Origin: Ornithinimicrobium pratense
Lineage (GTDB): Bacteria > Actinomycetota > Actinomycetes > Actinomycetales > Dermatophilaceae
Direction of reading: 5' to 3'
Assembly (NCBI RefSeq): GCF_008843165.1
Contig: NZ_CP044427.1
Span: 2,914,001 to 2,978,000, forward strand
DNA length: 64,000 nt
Part shown: positions 1 to 9,636 of the stretch, piece after piece
Layout of the letters: every line of letters begins with the position of its first letter
How positions within the stretch are numbered: position 1 is the stretch's first letter
Notes under the pieces: generated by a model
Database searches by the model: none
Seen by the model: the letters and a program-made list of their open reading frames with translations, nothing else
What the model was told of the DNA's origin: nothing
Made by a program: the position numbers and the translations under genes

Positions 1-2495
1 CAGACCCGGGCGCCCTGACCGTCGCCGATCTGGGCCTGCTCGGCGGGCACCGGCTCCATCCGCAGGTGCTGGGGCCCGCGGGCGTCGGCATCCAGGACCA
101 CCTGGTCGTGCGCGTCGTAGTAGCCCCCCACGGCGCCGTCCCAGTCCTCCCGGGTCATCAGCGGCTCCACGGCCGGCTCGGGCAGGGCCGCGACCTGGGC
201 CTCAAGGTCGCCCAACGCCTCCCAGGCGTCGTGGGCGACCAGTTCCACACGCCGCCACATCGCCTTGCGGAGCATGACCCGGAAGGCCCGCTCGTTGCCG
301 GTGACCGGACGCACCGGCACTGGCGGCGCACCGGCGGCCTCGCGTGCAGCGGCGGCGGCGACCAGCTCCGGGTCGGTCAGCGCCTCCCACTCCTCCAGCA
401 GCGAGGAGTCGGTCTGCCGGATCGTCTCCCCCAGCCAGTGCACGAGGTCGTGCAGCTCCTCGGTGTAGGCCGACTCGGGCACCGTCTGCCGCAGGGTGCG
501 GTAGGCGTCGGTGAGGTAGCGCAGCACCACGCCCTCGGACCGGGCCAGCTGGTAGTAGCCGACGAACTCGGTGAAGCTCATCGCCCGTTCCCACATGTCG
601 CGGACGATGGCCTTGGGTGACAGCGCGTCCTCGCGGACCCAGGGGTGGGACTGCCGGTACATCGCCAGCGTGCCCTCCAGCAGCTCGGCCAGGGGGCGGG
701 GCCAGGTGACCTCGTCCAGCAGGGCCATCCGCTCGTCGTACTCGATCCCGTCGGCCTTCATCTGGGCCACCGCCTCGCCGCGAGCCTTGTAGCGCTGCGC
801 GGTGAGGATCGGCATCGGGTCATCCAGCACGGACTCGACCACCGAGAGCACGTCGAGGGCATAGGAGGGCGAGTCGCGGTCGAAGAGCTCCAGTGCGGCC
901 AGGGCGAAGGGGGCCAACGGCTGGTTGAGCGCGAAGTTGTCCGCCACGCCGGGGGCCAGGTCGAGGGTCCGTCCGTCGGGCCCAGGGCTCTGGCGGCGCA
1001 CCAGCACCCCGGTGTCAAGCATCGAGCGGCCCAGCGCGATCGCCCGCCGCTGCAGCCGCGCCTGCGCCGCCGGCGTCTCGTGGTTGTCCCGCAGCAGCCG
1101 GGCCAGGTTGGTCACGGGGTCCCCCTGCCGGGCGACGACGTTGAGGATCGTGGAGTGGTCGACCTTCATCCGGGACTGCAGCGACTCGGGGGCCGCACCG
1201 ACGAGCTTGGCGTAGGTCTGCTCGGACCACGAGATGAACCCCTCCGGGGGCTTCCTGCGCTGCACCTTCTTCAGCTTCTTGGGGTCGTCGCCGGCCTTGG
1301 CCAGGTTGCGGGCGTTCTCGACGGCGTGCTCGGGCGCCTGGACCACGACATACCCAGCCGTGTCGTAGCCCGCCCGCCCGGCCCGGCCCGCGATCTGGTG
1401 GAACTCGCGGGCGCGCAGCACCCGGGAGCGCGAGCCGTCGTACTTGGCCAGCCCGGTGAACAGCACCGTGCGGATGGGCACGTTGATCCCCACCCCGAGG
1501 GTGTCTGTGCCGCAGATGACCTTCAGCAGCCCGTCCTGGGCCAGCTGCTCGACCAGGCGGCGGTAGCGCGGCAGCATCCCCGCGTGGTGCACCCCGATCC
1601 CGGCGCGCACCAGCTGGGACAGGGTGCGCCCGAAGCCGGCGGTGAATCTGAAGGCCCCGATCCGCTCGCGGATCGCCTCCTTCTCCTCGGCGCTGACCAG
1701 CCGGGGCAGCGAAAGCAGCGACTGGGCCCGCTCCAGCGTCTCCCGCTGGGTGAAGTGCACGACGTAGATCGGGGCCTGGCGCTCCTCCAGCAGGGTCTGG
1801 ATGGTGTCCGGGAGCGGCGTCATCGCCATCTCCTCGCCGAAGTGCAGCGGCACCGGCCGCTCGGCGCCGGCCACCAGCGCGGTCTCCCTCCCGGTCCGCC
1901 GGGCCAGGTCCTCCTCGAAGCGGGCGGTCTCGCCCAGCGTGGCCGACATCAGCACGAACTGCGCCTGCGTCAGGGTGAGCAGCGGCACCTGCCAGGCCCA
2001 GCCGCGGTCGGACTCGCCGTAGTAGTGGAACTCGTCCATCACCACGACCCCGATGTCGGCCTTGTCCCCCTCGCGCAGGGCGATGTTGGCCAACACCTCT
2101 GCGGTGCACACCACGATCGGGGCGTCGGCGTTGACCGCGGCGTCCCCGGTGAGCATGCCGACGTTCTCGGCGCCGAAGATCCGGCAGGCGTCGAAGAACT
2201 TCTCGCTGACCAGGGCCTTGATCGGGGCGGTGAGGAAGGCAACCTCGTCGCGGGCCAGGGCCAGGAAGCAGGCGGCGGTCGCCACCAGCGACTTGCCGCT
2301 GCCGGTCGGTGTCGCCAGCACCACATTGCTGCCGGCGAGCAGGTGCAGCAGGGCCTCGTCCTGGTGCGGGTAGAGGCTGGTGCCCTGCTGCGCCGCCCAG
2401 GTGGTGAACACCTCATAGAGCGCATCGGGGTCGCCGGCGGCCGCGCCCGGCGGCAGGGCGTCGGTCAGGGTCTGGTCCGGCTGCATTGGCACCAT
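1..2495 (-). CDS. DEAD/DEAH-box RNA helicase with DUF3516-type C-terminus (3' end outside window)
   Basis: Superfamily 2 helicase that uses ATP to unwind nucleic acid, probably RNA. Reading the minus strand from position 2495 gives an uninterrupted frame of about 831 codons that leaves the window at base 1. Visible motifs in order: Walker A ATPTGSGKS near residue 60, DEFH (motif II), SATLG (motif III), HHAGMLPRYRR, and motif VI QIAGRAGRAGYD. The long region after the core matches the layout of Ski2-like actinobacterial helicases with DUF3516. Two in-frame ATGs (2495 and 2486) have no strong ribosome site, so the exact start is uncertain. Gene runs alone, divergent from the next gene. Confidence 0.9.
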   Translation of the reverse strand, partial: MVPMQPDQTLTDALPPGAAAGDPDALYEVFTTWAAQQGTSLYPHQDEALLHLLAGSNVVLATPTGSGKSLVATAACFLALARDEVAFLTAPIKALVSEKFFDACRIFGAENVGMLTGDAAVNADAPIVVCTAEVLANIALREGDKADIGVVVMDEFHYYGESDRGWAWQVPLLTLTQAQFVLMSATLGETARFEEDLARRTGRETALVAGAERPVPLHFGEEMAMTPLPDTIQTLLEERQAPIYVVHFTQRETLERAQSLLSLPRLVSAEEKEAIRERIGAFRFTAGFGRTLSQLVRAGIGVHHAGMLPRYRRLVEQLAQDGLLKVICGTDTLGVGINVPIRTVLFTGLAKYDGSRSRVLRAREFHQIAGRAGRAGYDTAGYVVVQAPEHAVENARNLAKAGDDPKKLKKVQRRKPPEGFISWSEQTYAKLVGAAPESLQSRMKVDHSTILNVVARQGDPVTNLARLLRDNHETPAAQARLQRRAIALGRSMLDTGVLVRRQSPGPDGRTLDLAPGVADNFALNQPLAPFALAALELFDRDSPSYALDVLSVVESVLDDPMPILTAQRYKARGEAVAQMKADGIEYDERMALLDEVTWPRPLAELLEGTLAMYRQSHPWVREDALSPKAIVRDMWERAMSFTEFVGYYQLARSEGVVLRYLTDAYRTLRQTVPESAYTEELHDLVHWLGETIRQTDSSLLEEWEALTDPELVAAAAAREAAGAPPVPVRPVTGNERAFRVMLRKAMWRRVELVAHDAWEALGDLEAQVAALPEPAVEPLMTREDWDGAVGGYYDAHDQVVLDADARGPQHLRMEPVPAEQAQIGDGQGARV

Positions 2496-2559
2496 TGTCT
2501 GGTATGCCGTGCCGCCGCCACCGGGCGCCTCCGCGCCAGGGCTGCGTCACACTGGGTCG

Positions 2560-2964
2560 ATGATCAGCGTGGACCTGGCCCGCCGGCTGCACGACGAGGG
2601 GCTGGTGTGGTCCCCGATGCCCGGCGACCGCTTCGTGGTGGACCGCCCCGGGATGGAGCAGGACGTCTTCCACCTCGCCGACATGACCGTGGACGTCCAC
2701 CACCTGGTCGGTGGCTCAGTCATCGGCTTCAACGGTGTCGCCGAGTGGGCGCTGGACTCGGTGGCGCTGGAGGAGACGCTGTGGCTGCCGCGCGAGGACC
2801 AGCTGCGGGCGGTGCTCGGACACGACTTCGTCGGCCTGGGGATGGAGGCCGAGGGGTATGCCGTGGTGGCGCTCGTCGACGGCGCGCCGCTGACCTTCTC
2901 CCACCGCGACGCCGAGGAGGCCTACGGGCTGGCGGTCCTCGAGGTGCTTCGCCATCGGTCCTGA
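2560..2964 (+). CDS. Small conserved actinobacterial protein of unknown function
   Basis: About 134 residues, soluble, rich in acidic and aromatic residues, with the stretches GDRFVV, ALDSVALEETLWLPRED and a Leu-rich C-terminus. Proteins of this pattern recur in high-GC actinobacteria; some databases attach a pilus-assembly (CpaE) label to them, but nothing in the sequence (no P-loop, no receiver domain) supports that function. The ATG at 2560 is chosen because the conserved-looking region begins there; an upstream in-frame ATG adds only low-complexity Pro residues. It is divergent from the helicase with about 60 bases between the two starts. Confidence 0.75.
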   Translation: MISVDLARRLHDEGLVWSPMPGDRFVVDRPGMEQDVFHLADMTVDVHHLVGGSVIGFNGVAEWALDSVALEETLWLPREDQLRAVLGHDFVGLGMEAEGYAVVALVDGAPLTFSHRDAEEAYGLAVLEVLRHRS

Positions 2965-3254
2965 GCAGACAGACCCCGTCCCGACCCAGACCCGGATCGA
3001 CACCGCTGCGGCGTTGGCCACCTGCCCGGCACCTGGGCCGCGGGCGCACTCACCAAATCACAGGTCGATCACGGACGGATTACGAAGGGATCACAATCTC
3101 TCTGCGGAGTGGATTCCTGCCACCAAATTGCCCTAACGTCGATCAGTGGCCCCACCCTTGAGAATCGCCCTTTGGCGGGTCCGCCGCGACCGGCCGACTG
3201 GGCCCGCGGTGGGGCTTCGCCGAACGGCCCGTGACCACCGACCGAGGGATATGT
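2965..3254. other. Intergenic region upstream of proV
   Basis: About 290 bases with no gene. Bases 3050-3135 are clearly lower in GC than the surroundings and probably carry the proU promoter; the GC-rich stretch 3170-3225 can form hairpins. No riboswitch family was recognised. Confidence 0.4.
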
Positions 3255-4558
<1,304 letters not shown>

Positions 4559-4559
<1 letters not shown>

Positions 4560-5487
4560 TGGCCGCCGACGACAACCTGCTCCCCCGGGTCCCGGTCGGC
4601 CAGTGGGCGGACACCGGCTTCGACTGGATCGACGACAACCTCTCGGTCCTGCTGGACCTCTTCCGTAATGTGATGAGCTCGCTCATCAACGGTCTGATCG
4701 ACCTGCTCCTGATGCCGCCCCCGCTGGTGATGGCGCTGATCTTCGCCCTGATCGCCTGGTTGGTGGGCTCCTGGAAGCTGGCGCTCGGCTCGCTCCTTGG
4801 CCTCAGTCTCATCGTGTCGATGGGCATGTGGACCGAGTCGATGCAGACCCTGGCGCTGGTGGCCGTCGCGACGGTGTTCGCCGTGCTCATCGCCATCCCG
4901 ATCGGGGTGCTGGCGGCGCGCAACGACACCGTCAGCGCGGTCGTGCGCCCGGTGCTGGACTTCATGCAGACGATGCCCGGCTTCGTCTACCTCATCCCGG
5001 CCGTGACCTTCTTCTCCATCGGCCTGGTGCCGGGCATCTTCGCCACCATCATCTTTGCCCTCCCCCGGGGGTGCGGATGACCGAGCTGGGCATCCGCCAG
5101 GTCGACCAGGAGACCGTCGAGGCCGGCCACGCCTTCGGGGCCTCCCCCGGCCAGATCCTGCGGGGCATCCAGCTGCCGCTGGCGACCCCCTCCATCATGG
5201 CCGGCATCAACCAGGTCATCATGCTGGCGCTGTCCATGGCGGTCATCGCCGGCATCGCCGGCGCCAACGGGCTGGGCAAGGTGATCGTGGAGTCGATCTC
5301 CCGGCTGAACACGCCCCTGGGCGTCGAGGGTGGCGTGTCCGTGGTGATCCTGGCGATCTACCTGGACCGCATCACCGCCGCCCTGGGCAACCGCCGCAGC
5401 TACACCGGCTCGCTGCTGGCCCTGGCCGCCGGCCGTCGGCGCCGCCTGGCAGCCGCGGACAAGGAAGCGCTGCAGAGCTCTCGGTGA
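4559..5487 (+). pseudogene. proW: proW permease, interrupted by an apparent 1-base frameshift
   Basis: Membrane permease of the proU system. The first frame (4559-5080) gives the hydrophilic N-terminus and several membrane segments, then ends shortly after IFATIIFALP. The next frame continues exactly where the family should, with PGVRMTELGIRQVDQETVEA, the EAA loop that contacts ProV, then further membrane segments to 5487. The break lies in a run of five C and five G at 5062-5071; adding one C restores a single protein of about 309 residues. No other damage is visible, so this may be a sequencing or assembly indel rather than a dead gene. Confident on identity, uncertain on inactivation. Confidence 0.85.
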
Positions 5488-5588
5488 CCCGCGTCACGAC
5501 CGCGGGCACTGCCAACTGGACACGACACCTGACCACGGACCAACGACGACAAGGAAGAGAACATGATGATGAGCACCCGACCCCCCGC

Positions 5589-6554
5589 ATGCGCCTGCTG
5601 GCCATCGCAGCCGCGGCCTCGCTGGCCCTGACCGCCTGCGGCAACGCTGATGACGACGGCTCCGCCGACGACACCGGAGCCGTGGACGGCACCGGCGACG
5701 ACACCACGGACGACACCACGGACGACACCGACGCCGCCGCCGGCGGCGGCGAGGACCTGGGCACCATCACCATGGGTTTCCTGCCGGCCTGGACCGACGG
5801 GCTGAGCACGGCCTACCTGCTGGAGAACCAGCTGGGGCAGATGGGCTACACCGTCGAGATGGAGACTCTGACCGAGGCTGCGCTCGTCTACGCCGCCCTG
5901 GCCAACGGTGACGTCGACATGTACCCCTCCGCATGGCCCGAGGTCACCCACGCCGACTACATGGACGAGTACGGCGACCGGATCGAGGACCTGGGCGGCT
6001 ACTACGACGGCGCCGTCCTGACCATCGCGGTCCCGGAGTATGTCGACATCGACTCCCTGGAGGAGCTGGCGGACAACGCGGACCGCTTCGACGGCCAGAT
6101 CTTCGGCATCGAGCCCGGCGCCGGCCTGACCCGGGTCACCGGCGAGGAGATGATGCCGGCCTACGGGCTGGAGGACTCCTATGAGCTGGTGACCTCCTCG
6201 ACGCCGGCGATGCTCGCCGAGCTGCAGAGCGCGGTCAACTCCGAGGAGGACATCGTCGTCACCCTGTGGCGCCCGTTCTGGGCCAACAGCGAGTTCCCCC
6301 TGAAGGACCTGGAAGACCCCCTGGGCGCCATGGGTGACCCTGAGACGCTGCACTTCCTGGGCTCGGCGGACTTCGCTGAGCAGTTCCCGGAGGCCGCGGA
6401 GTTCATCGGCGAGATCCAGCTCTCGGACGAGGAGTACGGCGCGCTGGAGGACCTCGTCGTCAACGTGCACGGCGAGGGTAACGAGGCCGAGGCGGTCGAG
6501 GCCTGGCTCGAGCAGTACCCGGACGTCATGCCGGCGCTGCCCACCGCAGGCTGA
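5589..6554 (+). CDS. proX: Glycine betaine/proline-binding lipoprotein ProX
   Basis: Extracellular solute-binding subunit, lipid-anchored: signal peptide MRLLAIAAAASLALTAC ends in a lipobox cysteine. A Asp/Thr-rich linker follows (about residues 20-50), then an OpuAC-like domain with Trp-rich ligand-site segments (PAWTDGLS, PSAWPEV, LWRPFWAN). The ATG at 5589 has no ribosome site. A strong site (AAGGAAGAG, 5551-5559) precedes ATGs at 5563-5571, but these are out of frame by one base, with a six-C run at 5581-5586 between. Restoring one C would give a start at 5563. Third gene of the proVWX operon; a strong hairpin follows. Confidence 0.92.
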   Translation: MRLLAIAAAASLALTACGNADDDGSADDTGAVDGTGDDTTDDTTDDTDAAAGGGEDLGTITMGFLPAWTDGLSTAYLLENQLGQMGYTVEMETLTEAALVYAALANGDVDMYPSAWPEVTHADYMDEYGDRIEDLGGYYDGAVLTIAVPEYVDIDSLEELADNADRFDGQIFGIEPGAGLTRVTGEEMMPAYGLEDSYELVTSSTPAMLAELQSAVNSEEDIVVTLWRPFWANSEFPLKDLEDPLGAMGDPETLHFLGSADFAEQFPEAAEFIGEIQLSDEEYGALEDLVVNVHGEGNEAEAVEAWLEQYPDVMPALPTAG

Positions 6555-6576
6555 GCCGCAACTCACGCACCACCAC

Positions 6577-6608
6577 GACGCCCCCGCCGGCCCGCCGGCG
6601 GGGGCGTC
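6577..6608 (+). terminator. Hairpin terminator after proX
   Basis: Perfect 14-bp stem (6577-6590 with 6595-6608) and a 4-base loop, almost all G-C, 22 bases after the proX stop. No U tract follows, as is common in high-GC actinobacteria. It also lies downstream of the convergent hydrolase gene ending at 6657. Confidence 0.8.
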
Positions 6609-6656
6609 CGTGCTCTGTCACCGGTCCGGCTCTGGCGGGGCCGGACGGCATACCGG

Positions 6657-7190
6657 TCAGCGGCGGATCTCGATCTGGGGCGCGTAGAGCTCCATCGCCG
6701 CGAGCGCCCGGTCGTGCGCCTCATCGGTGGAGCCGGCGCAGGCCTCGGCGACGACCTCGACGAAGCAGCCGGCATCCGCGGCGGCGAGCGCCGTGGACAG
6801 CACGCAGCAGTCGGTCGAGACGCCGGCCAGGACCAGGTGAGCGTCCTGCCCGACCACGTCGCGCAGGTGCTCGCCCCACTTGCCGAAGGTGGGCTCGGTG
6901 ACGGTATGCGGCAGCCGCAGATCGGCGATCTCGTCCACGACGTCGAAGATCGGGTCGAAGGGCGAGCGGTCGGCGAAGGGGAAGCGCTCGAAGTAGGGGA
7001 CCCAGGAGCCGTGTTTGGCGTGCGGCGGCACCCAGCGGGTCTGGACGACGCGCCCCTCGTGCTCGGCGACCAGCCGGCGGATCGGCCCGACCGTCTCGGT
7101 GAACCGCGGAGCGCACCACTGCGAGGCCGGGTCGGCGAAGATCCGCTGGGCGTCGATGACGACCAGCCAGGGCGGTGGGGTCCGGCTCAT
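6657..7190 (-). CDS. Cysteine hydrolase of the isochorismatase/nicotinamidase family
   Basis: About 177 residues. The catalytic triad of the family is visible: Asp in VVIDAQ, Lys in FGKWGEH and nucleophilic Cys in STDCCV. Such enzymes cleave amide or vinyl-ether bonds of small molecules (nicotinamide, N-carbamoyl compounds, isochorismate). The substrate cannot be told from sequence. It lies 28 bases downstream of an NCS1 permease on the same strand, so the pair probably imports and hydrolyses one nitrogen-containing compound (inference). Start at ATG 7190. Confidence 0.85.
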   Translation of the reverse strand: MSRTPPPWLVVIDAQRIFADPASQWCAPRFTETVGPIRRLVAEHEGRVVQTRWVPPHAKHGSWVPYFERFPFADRSPFDPIFDVVDEIADLRLPHTVTEPTFGKWGEHLRDVVGQDAHLVLAGVSTDCCVLSTALAAADAGCFVEVVAEACAGSTDEAHDRALAAMELYAPQIEIRR

Positions 7191-7218
7191 GTCCGTCACC
7201 GTAGTGCGTGGGGCGGCG

Positions 7219-8727
7219 TCAGGGGGCCACACGGTCGGGCTCACCGGCGGGGGTGGGCACGATGCCCTCCTCCTGCCGACGCACCGCGGCCCGGCCCAGG
7301 ACCAGCCAGCCGACGAAGCCGATTGCCAGAGCGGCCAGCACGCCGAGGTTGGCCCAGGCCCAGGTGCCGTCCCGGCCCCCAAGGCCCAGACCCAGCAGGT
7401 AGCCCTGCCAGTTGTTCCAGGCCGCCTCGTCGGCGAACTGGTTGATGACCAGGCCCCAGCCCACGACCGAGCCGACGATCATGAGCGTGATCGGGGTCCA
7501 GTTCCAGCTGCCGTAGCGGCCCCGCGAGTCGAAGAGCGCCCGCTCGTCGTAGTCGCGGCGGCGTAGGGCGATGTCGGCCATCAGGATCCCTGCCCAGACC
7601 GCGATCGGCACGCCCAGGGTGATGAGGAAGCTCTGGAAGGGGCCGAGGAAGCTCTGCGCGAAGAAGACCACCCACACCGCGCCCAGCGTCATGATCGTCC
7701 CGTCGATGCCGGCGGCGGCCGGGCGGGGGACGTTCACCCCCAGGGAGAGCAGCGTTAGGCCGGAGGAGTAGATGCCCAGGACGGCGCCGCTGACCAGGGC
7801 CAGGACGGCCGCGAGCAGGAACGGCAGCAGGAACCAGGTCGGCAGGATGGTGGCCAGGGTGCCGATCGGGTCGTTGACGATGCCCTCCTCCAGGTCGGGG
7901 CGCGACCCGACGAGGAGCAGACCGTAGAGCACCAGGAGGACGGGAGCGAGCGCGCCGCCGACCGTGTTCCAGAAGACGATGGCGCTGCCGGGGGCGTCGC
8001 GACGCTGGTAGCGCGACCAGTCCGCGGCGATGTTGATCCAGCCCAGCCCGAAGCCGGTCATCAGCATCACCAGCGCCCCGATGACGGCGCTGACCGGCCC
8101 GGGCTCGATCGCCCGGATCGCGGCCAGGTCGATCTGGTCCCAGGTCATCGCGATGTAGGCGATGGTGACGGCCCCGGTCACCCAGGTCAGGACCGACTGC
8201 AGGCGCATGATCGTGTGGTAGCCGGCGATCGAGGCCAGGATGATCAGCCCGGCGATGACGACGATGGCCAGCACCTTGGTCGTCGTGCCGCTGGCCCAGC
8301 CCAGCTGCTGGAAGACGGTCGCGGTGGCCAGGACGGCCATGATCGCCAGGAAGGTCTCCCAGCCCATCGAGATCAGCCAGGAGAAGACCCCGGGCACCTT
8401 CTGCCCGTTGACCCCGAAGGCGGCCCGGGAGAGCACCATCGTCGGTGCCGAGCCGCGCTTGCCGGCGATCGCGATGACCCCGCAGAAGAGGAAGGAGAGC
8501 ACCACGCCGACGACGGTGACGAGCACGGCCTGCCAGAAGGAGATCCCGAAGCCGAGCACGAAGGATCCCCAGGAGATGCCGAAGACGGAGACGTTGGCCG
8601 CGAACCAGGGCCAGAACAGGTCCACCGGCTTGGCGGTGCGCTCTGCCTCGTCGATGATGTCGATGCCATTGACCTCGACCAGGCGACGCTCGCCCTCGGT
8701 GAGCCGCGTGGTGGTGCTCTCATTCAT
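7219..8727 (-). CDS. NCS1-family nucleobase/hydantoin/cytosine-type permease
   Basis: About 502 residues with 12 predicted membrane segments and an N-terminal cytosolic stretch, the usual size of NCS1 cation symporters. FWPWFAANVSVFGISWG and the GFGLGWINIAADWSRY segment match the family's TM1 and TM6 region. Substrates of the family include cytosine, purines, allantoin, hydantoins and thiamine precursors; none can be assigned here. Start at ATG 8727; the protein begins MNESTTTRLTEGERR. First gene of a two-gene unit with the cysteine hydrolase. Divergent from the RDD gene with about 117 bases between starts. Confidence 0.88.
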   Translation of the reverse strand: MNESTTTRLTEGERRLVEVNGIDIIDEAERTAKPVDLFWPWFAANVSVFGISWGSFVLGFGISFWQAVLVTVVGVVLSFLFCGVIAIAGKRGSAPTMVLSRAAFGVNGQKVPGVFSWLISMGWETFLAIMAVLATATVFQQLGWASGTTTKVLAIVVIAGLIILASIAGYHTIMRLQSVLTWVTGAVTIAYIAMTWDQIDLAAIRAIEPGPVSAVIGALVMLMTGFGLGWINIAADWSRYQRRDAPGSAIVFWNTVGGALAPVLLVLYGLLLVGSRPDLEEGIVNDPIGTLATILPTWFLLPFLLAAVLALVSGAVLGIYSSGLTLLSLGVNVPRPAAAGIDGTIMTLGAVWVVFFAQSFLGPFQSFLITLGVPIAVWAGILMADIALRRRDYDERALFDSRGRYGSWNWTPITLMIVGSVVGWGLVINQFADEAAWNNWQGYLLGLGLGGRDGTWAWANLGVLAALAIGFVGWLVLGRAAVRRQEEGIVPTPAGEPDRVAP

Positions 8728-8844
8728 GGCCTGAACTCTCCCACACGGCAGGGGGCGCATGGACAGGTCTGTGGCGTGGAGAGGACAATGGGAGCTGCCC
8801 GTGAATCGCCGACCCGGTCGCGCGCCGAAAGCGAAGGAGCCCCT

Positions 8845-9543
8845 GTGAGCTGGCCCATGAACAACCCCAACGAACGGCAGCCCTGGCAGGGCGGCCCCGT
8901 GGACCAGCCGCCGACGGCAGGTGCCTCACCGATCCCGCCCTATGCTCCCCCGCCGCCGCAGCCGGGTGCATCGGGCACGCAGGCGCAGCCGGGTGCGTGG
9001 GGCCAGCCACCCCAGCCCGGGGTATGGGGTCCGCAGCAGCAGCCGGGCGTGTGGAGCCCGCAGGACACCGTCCCCGGCCCCTCACATCTCCCCCACCAGC
9101 GCCCACAACTGCGTTATGCCCACTGGGGCGAGCGGGTGGCGGCGACGCTGATCGACGCGCTGTTGGTCCTCGGCGTCACCATCGTGGTCAACCTGGTGAC
9201 CTTCGGCCTGCTGGGTGACCCGGGCGGCCTGGTCGGCTTGGCCGCGTGGGCCTACGTCGCCTGGCTCAACGGCAGCCGGGGCCAGTCCCCCGGCAAGGCG
9301 CTGACGGGTCTGAAGCTCGTACGGGACGTTGACGGCACGACTCTGGGCGGCCCCGTCGGCCTCGTGCGGACCCTGCTGTTAGGGATGATCGGCACGTTCA
9401 CCTTCGGCTTCCTGTGGGTGCTGGCCGTCGTCTGGCCGGCCTGGGACCCCAAGAAGCAGGCGCTGCACGACAAGATGTTCGGCGCTGTGGTCATCTCCGG
9501 CCACCAGCCGATGAAGTTTGGCAAGGACCTTTTCCTGCCCTGA
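8845..9543 (+). CDS. RDD-family membrane protein with Pro/Gln-rich N-terminus
   Basis: About 232 residues. The first 90 are low-complexity Pro/Gln/Gly with repeated QPGxWG units, probably disordered and cytosolic. The RDD domain follows (from about residue 93), with GERVAATLIDALLVL as its first helix, the QSPGKALTGLKLV segment, two further membrane helices and the LHDKMFGAVVI ending typical of the family. Molecular role of most RDD proteins is unknown. GTG at 8845 is chosen because GGAG sits 6-9 bases upstream; an ATG four codons later is possible. Confidence 0.87.
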   Translation: MSWPMNNPNERQPWQGGPVDQPPTAGASPIPPYAPPPPQPGASGTQAQPGAWGQPPQPGVWGPQQQPGVWSPQDTVPGPSHLPHQRPQLRYAHWGERVAATLIDALLVLGVTIVVNLVTFGLLGDPGGLVGLAAWAYVAWLNGSRGQSPGKALTGLKLVRDVDGTTLGGPVGLVRTLLLGMIGTFTFGFLWVLAVVWPAWDPKKQALHDKMFGAVVISGHQPMKFGKDLFLP

Positions 9544-9577
9544 GCCACCCGCTGGCCCAACGACCCACCCAGACCGA

Positions 9578-9613
9578 CGAACGGGGCGCGACACACGTGT
9601 CGCGCCCCGTTCG
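9578..9613. terminator. Bidirectional terminator between convergent genes
   Basis: Perfect 17-bp inverted repeat (9578-9594 with 9597-9613), centred on ACGT, between the convergent RDD and DASS genes. It can serve both strands. Confidence 0.85.
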
Positions 9614-9636
9614 GCATACCCCTGAAGGGGCGGTCG

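Noticed and set aside
645-3161. Very long plus-strand open frame opposite the helicase
   Set aside because: High-GC shadow frame; its His/Gln/Gly/Arg-rich translation lacks any domain, while the minus strand carries all helicase motifs.
2965-3254. Riboswitch upstream of proV
   Set aside because: Low-GC block and hairpins present, but no conserved core of a known class could be matched by eye.
5062-5080. Programmed -1 frameshift in proW
   Set aside because: The slippery run is suggestive, but several other genes show the same single-C loss, so an indel is the simpler reading. Kept only as a test in the findings.
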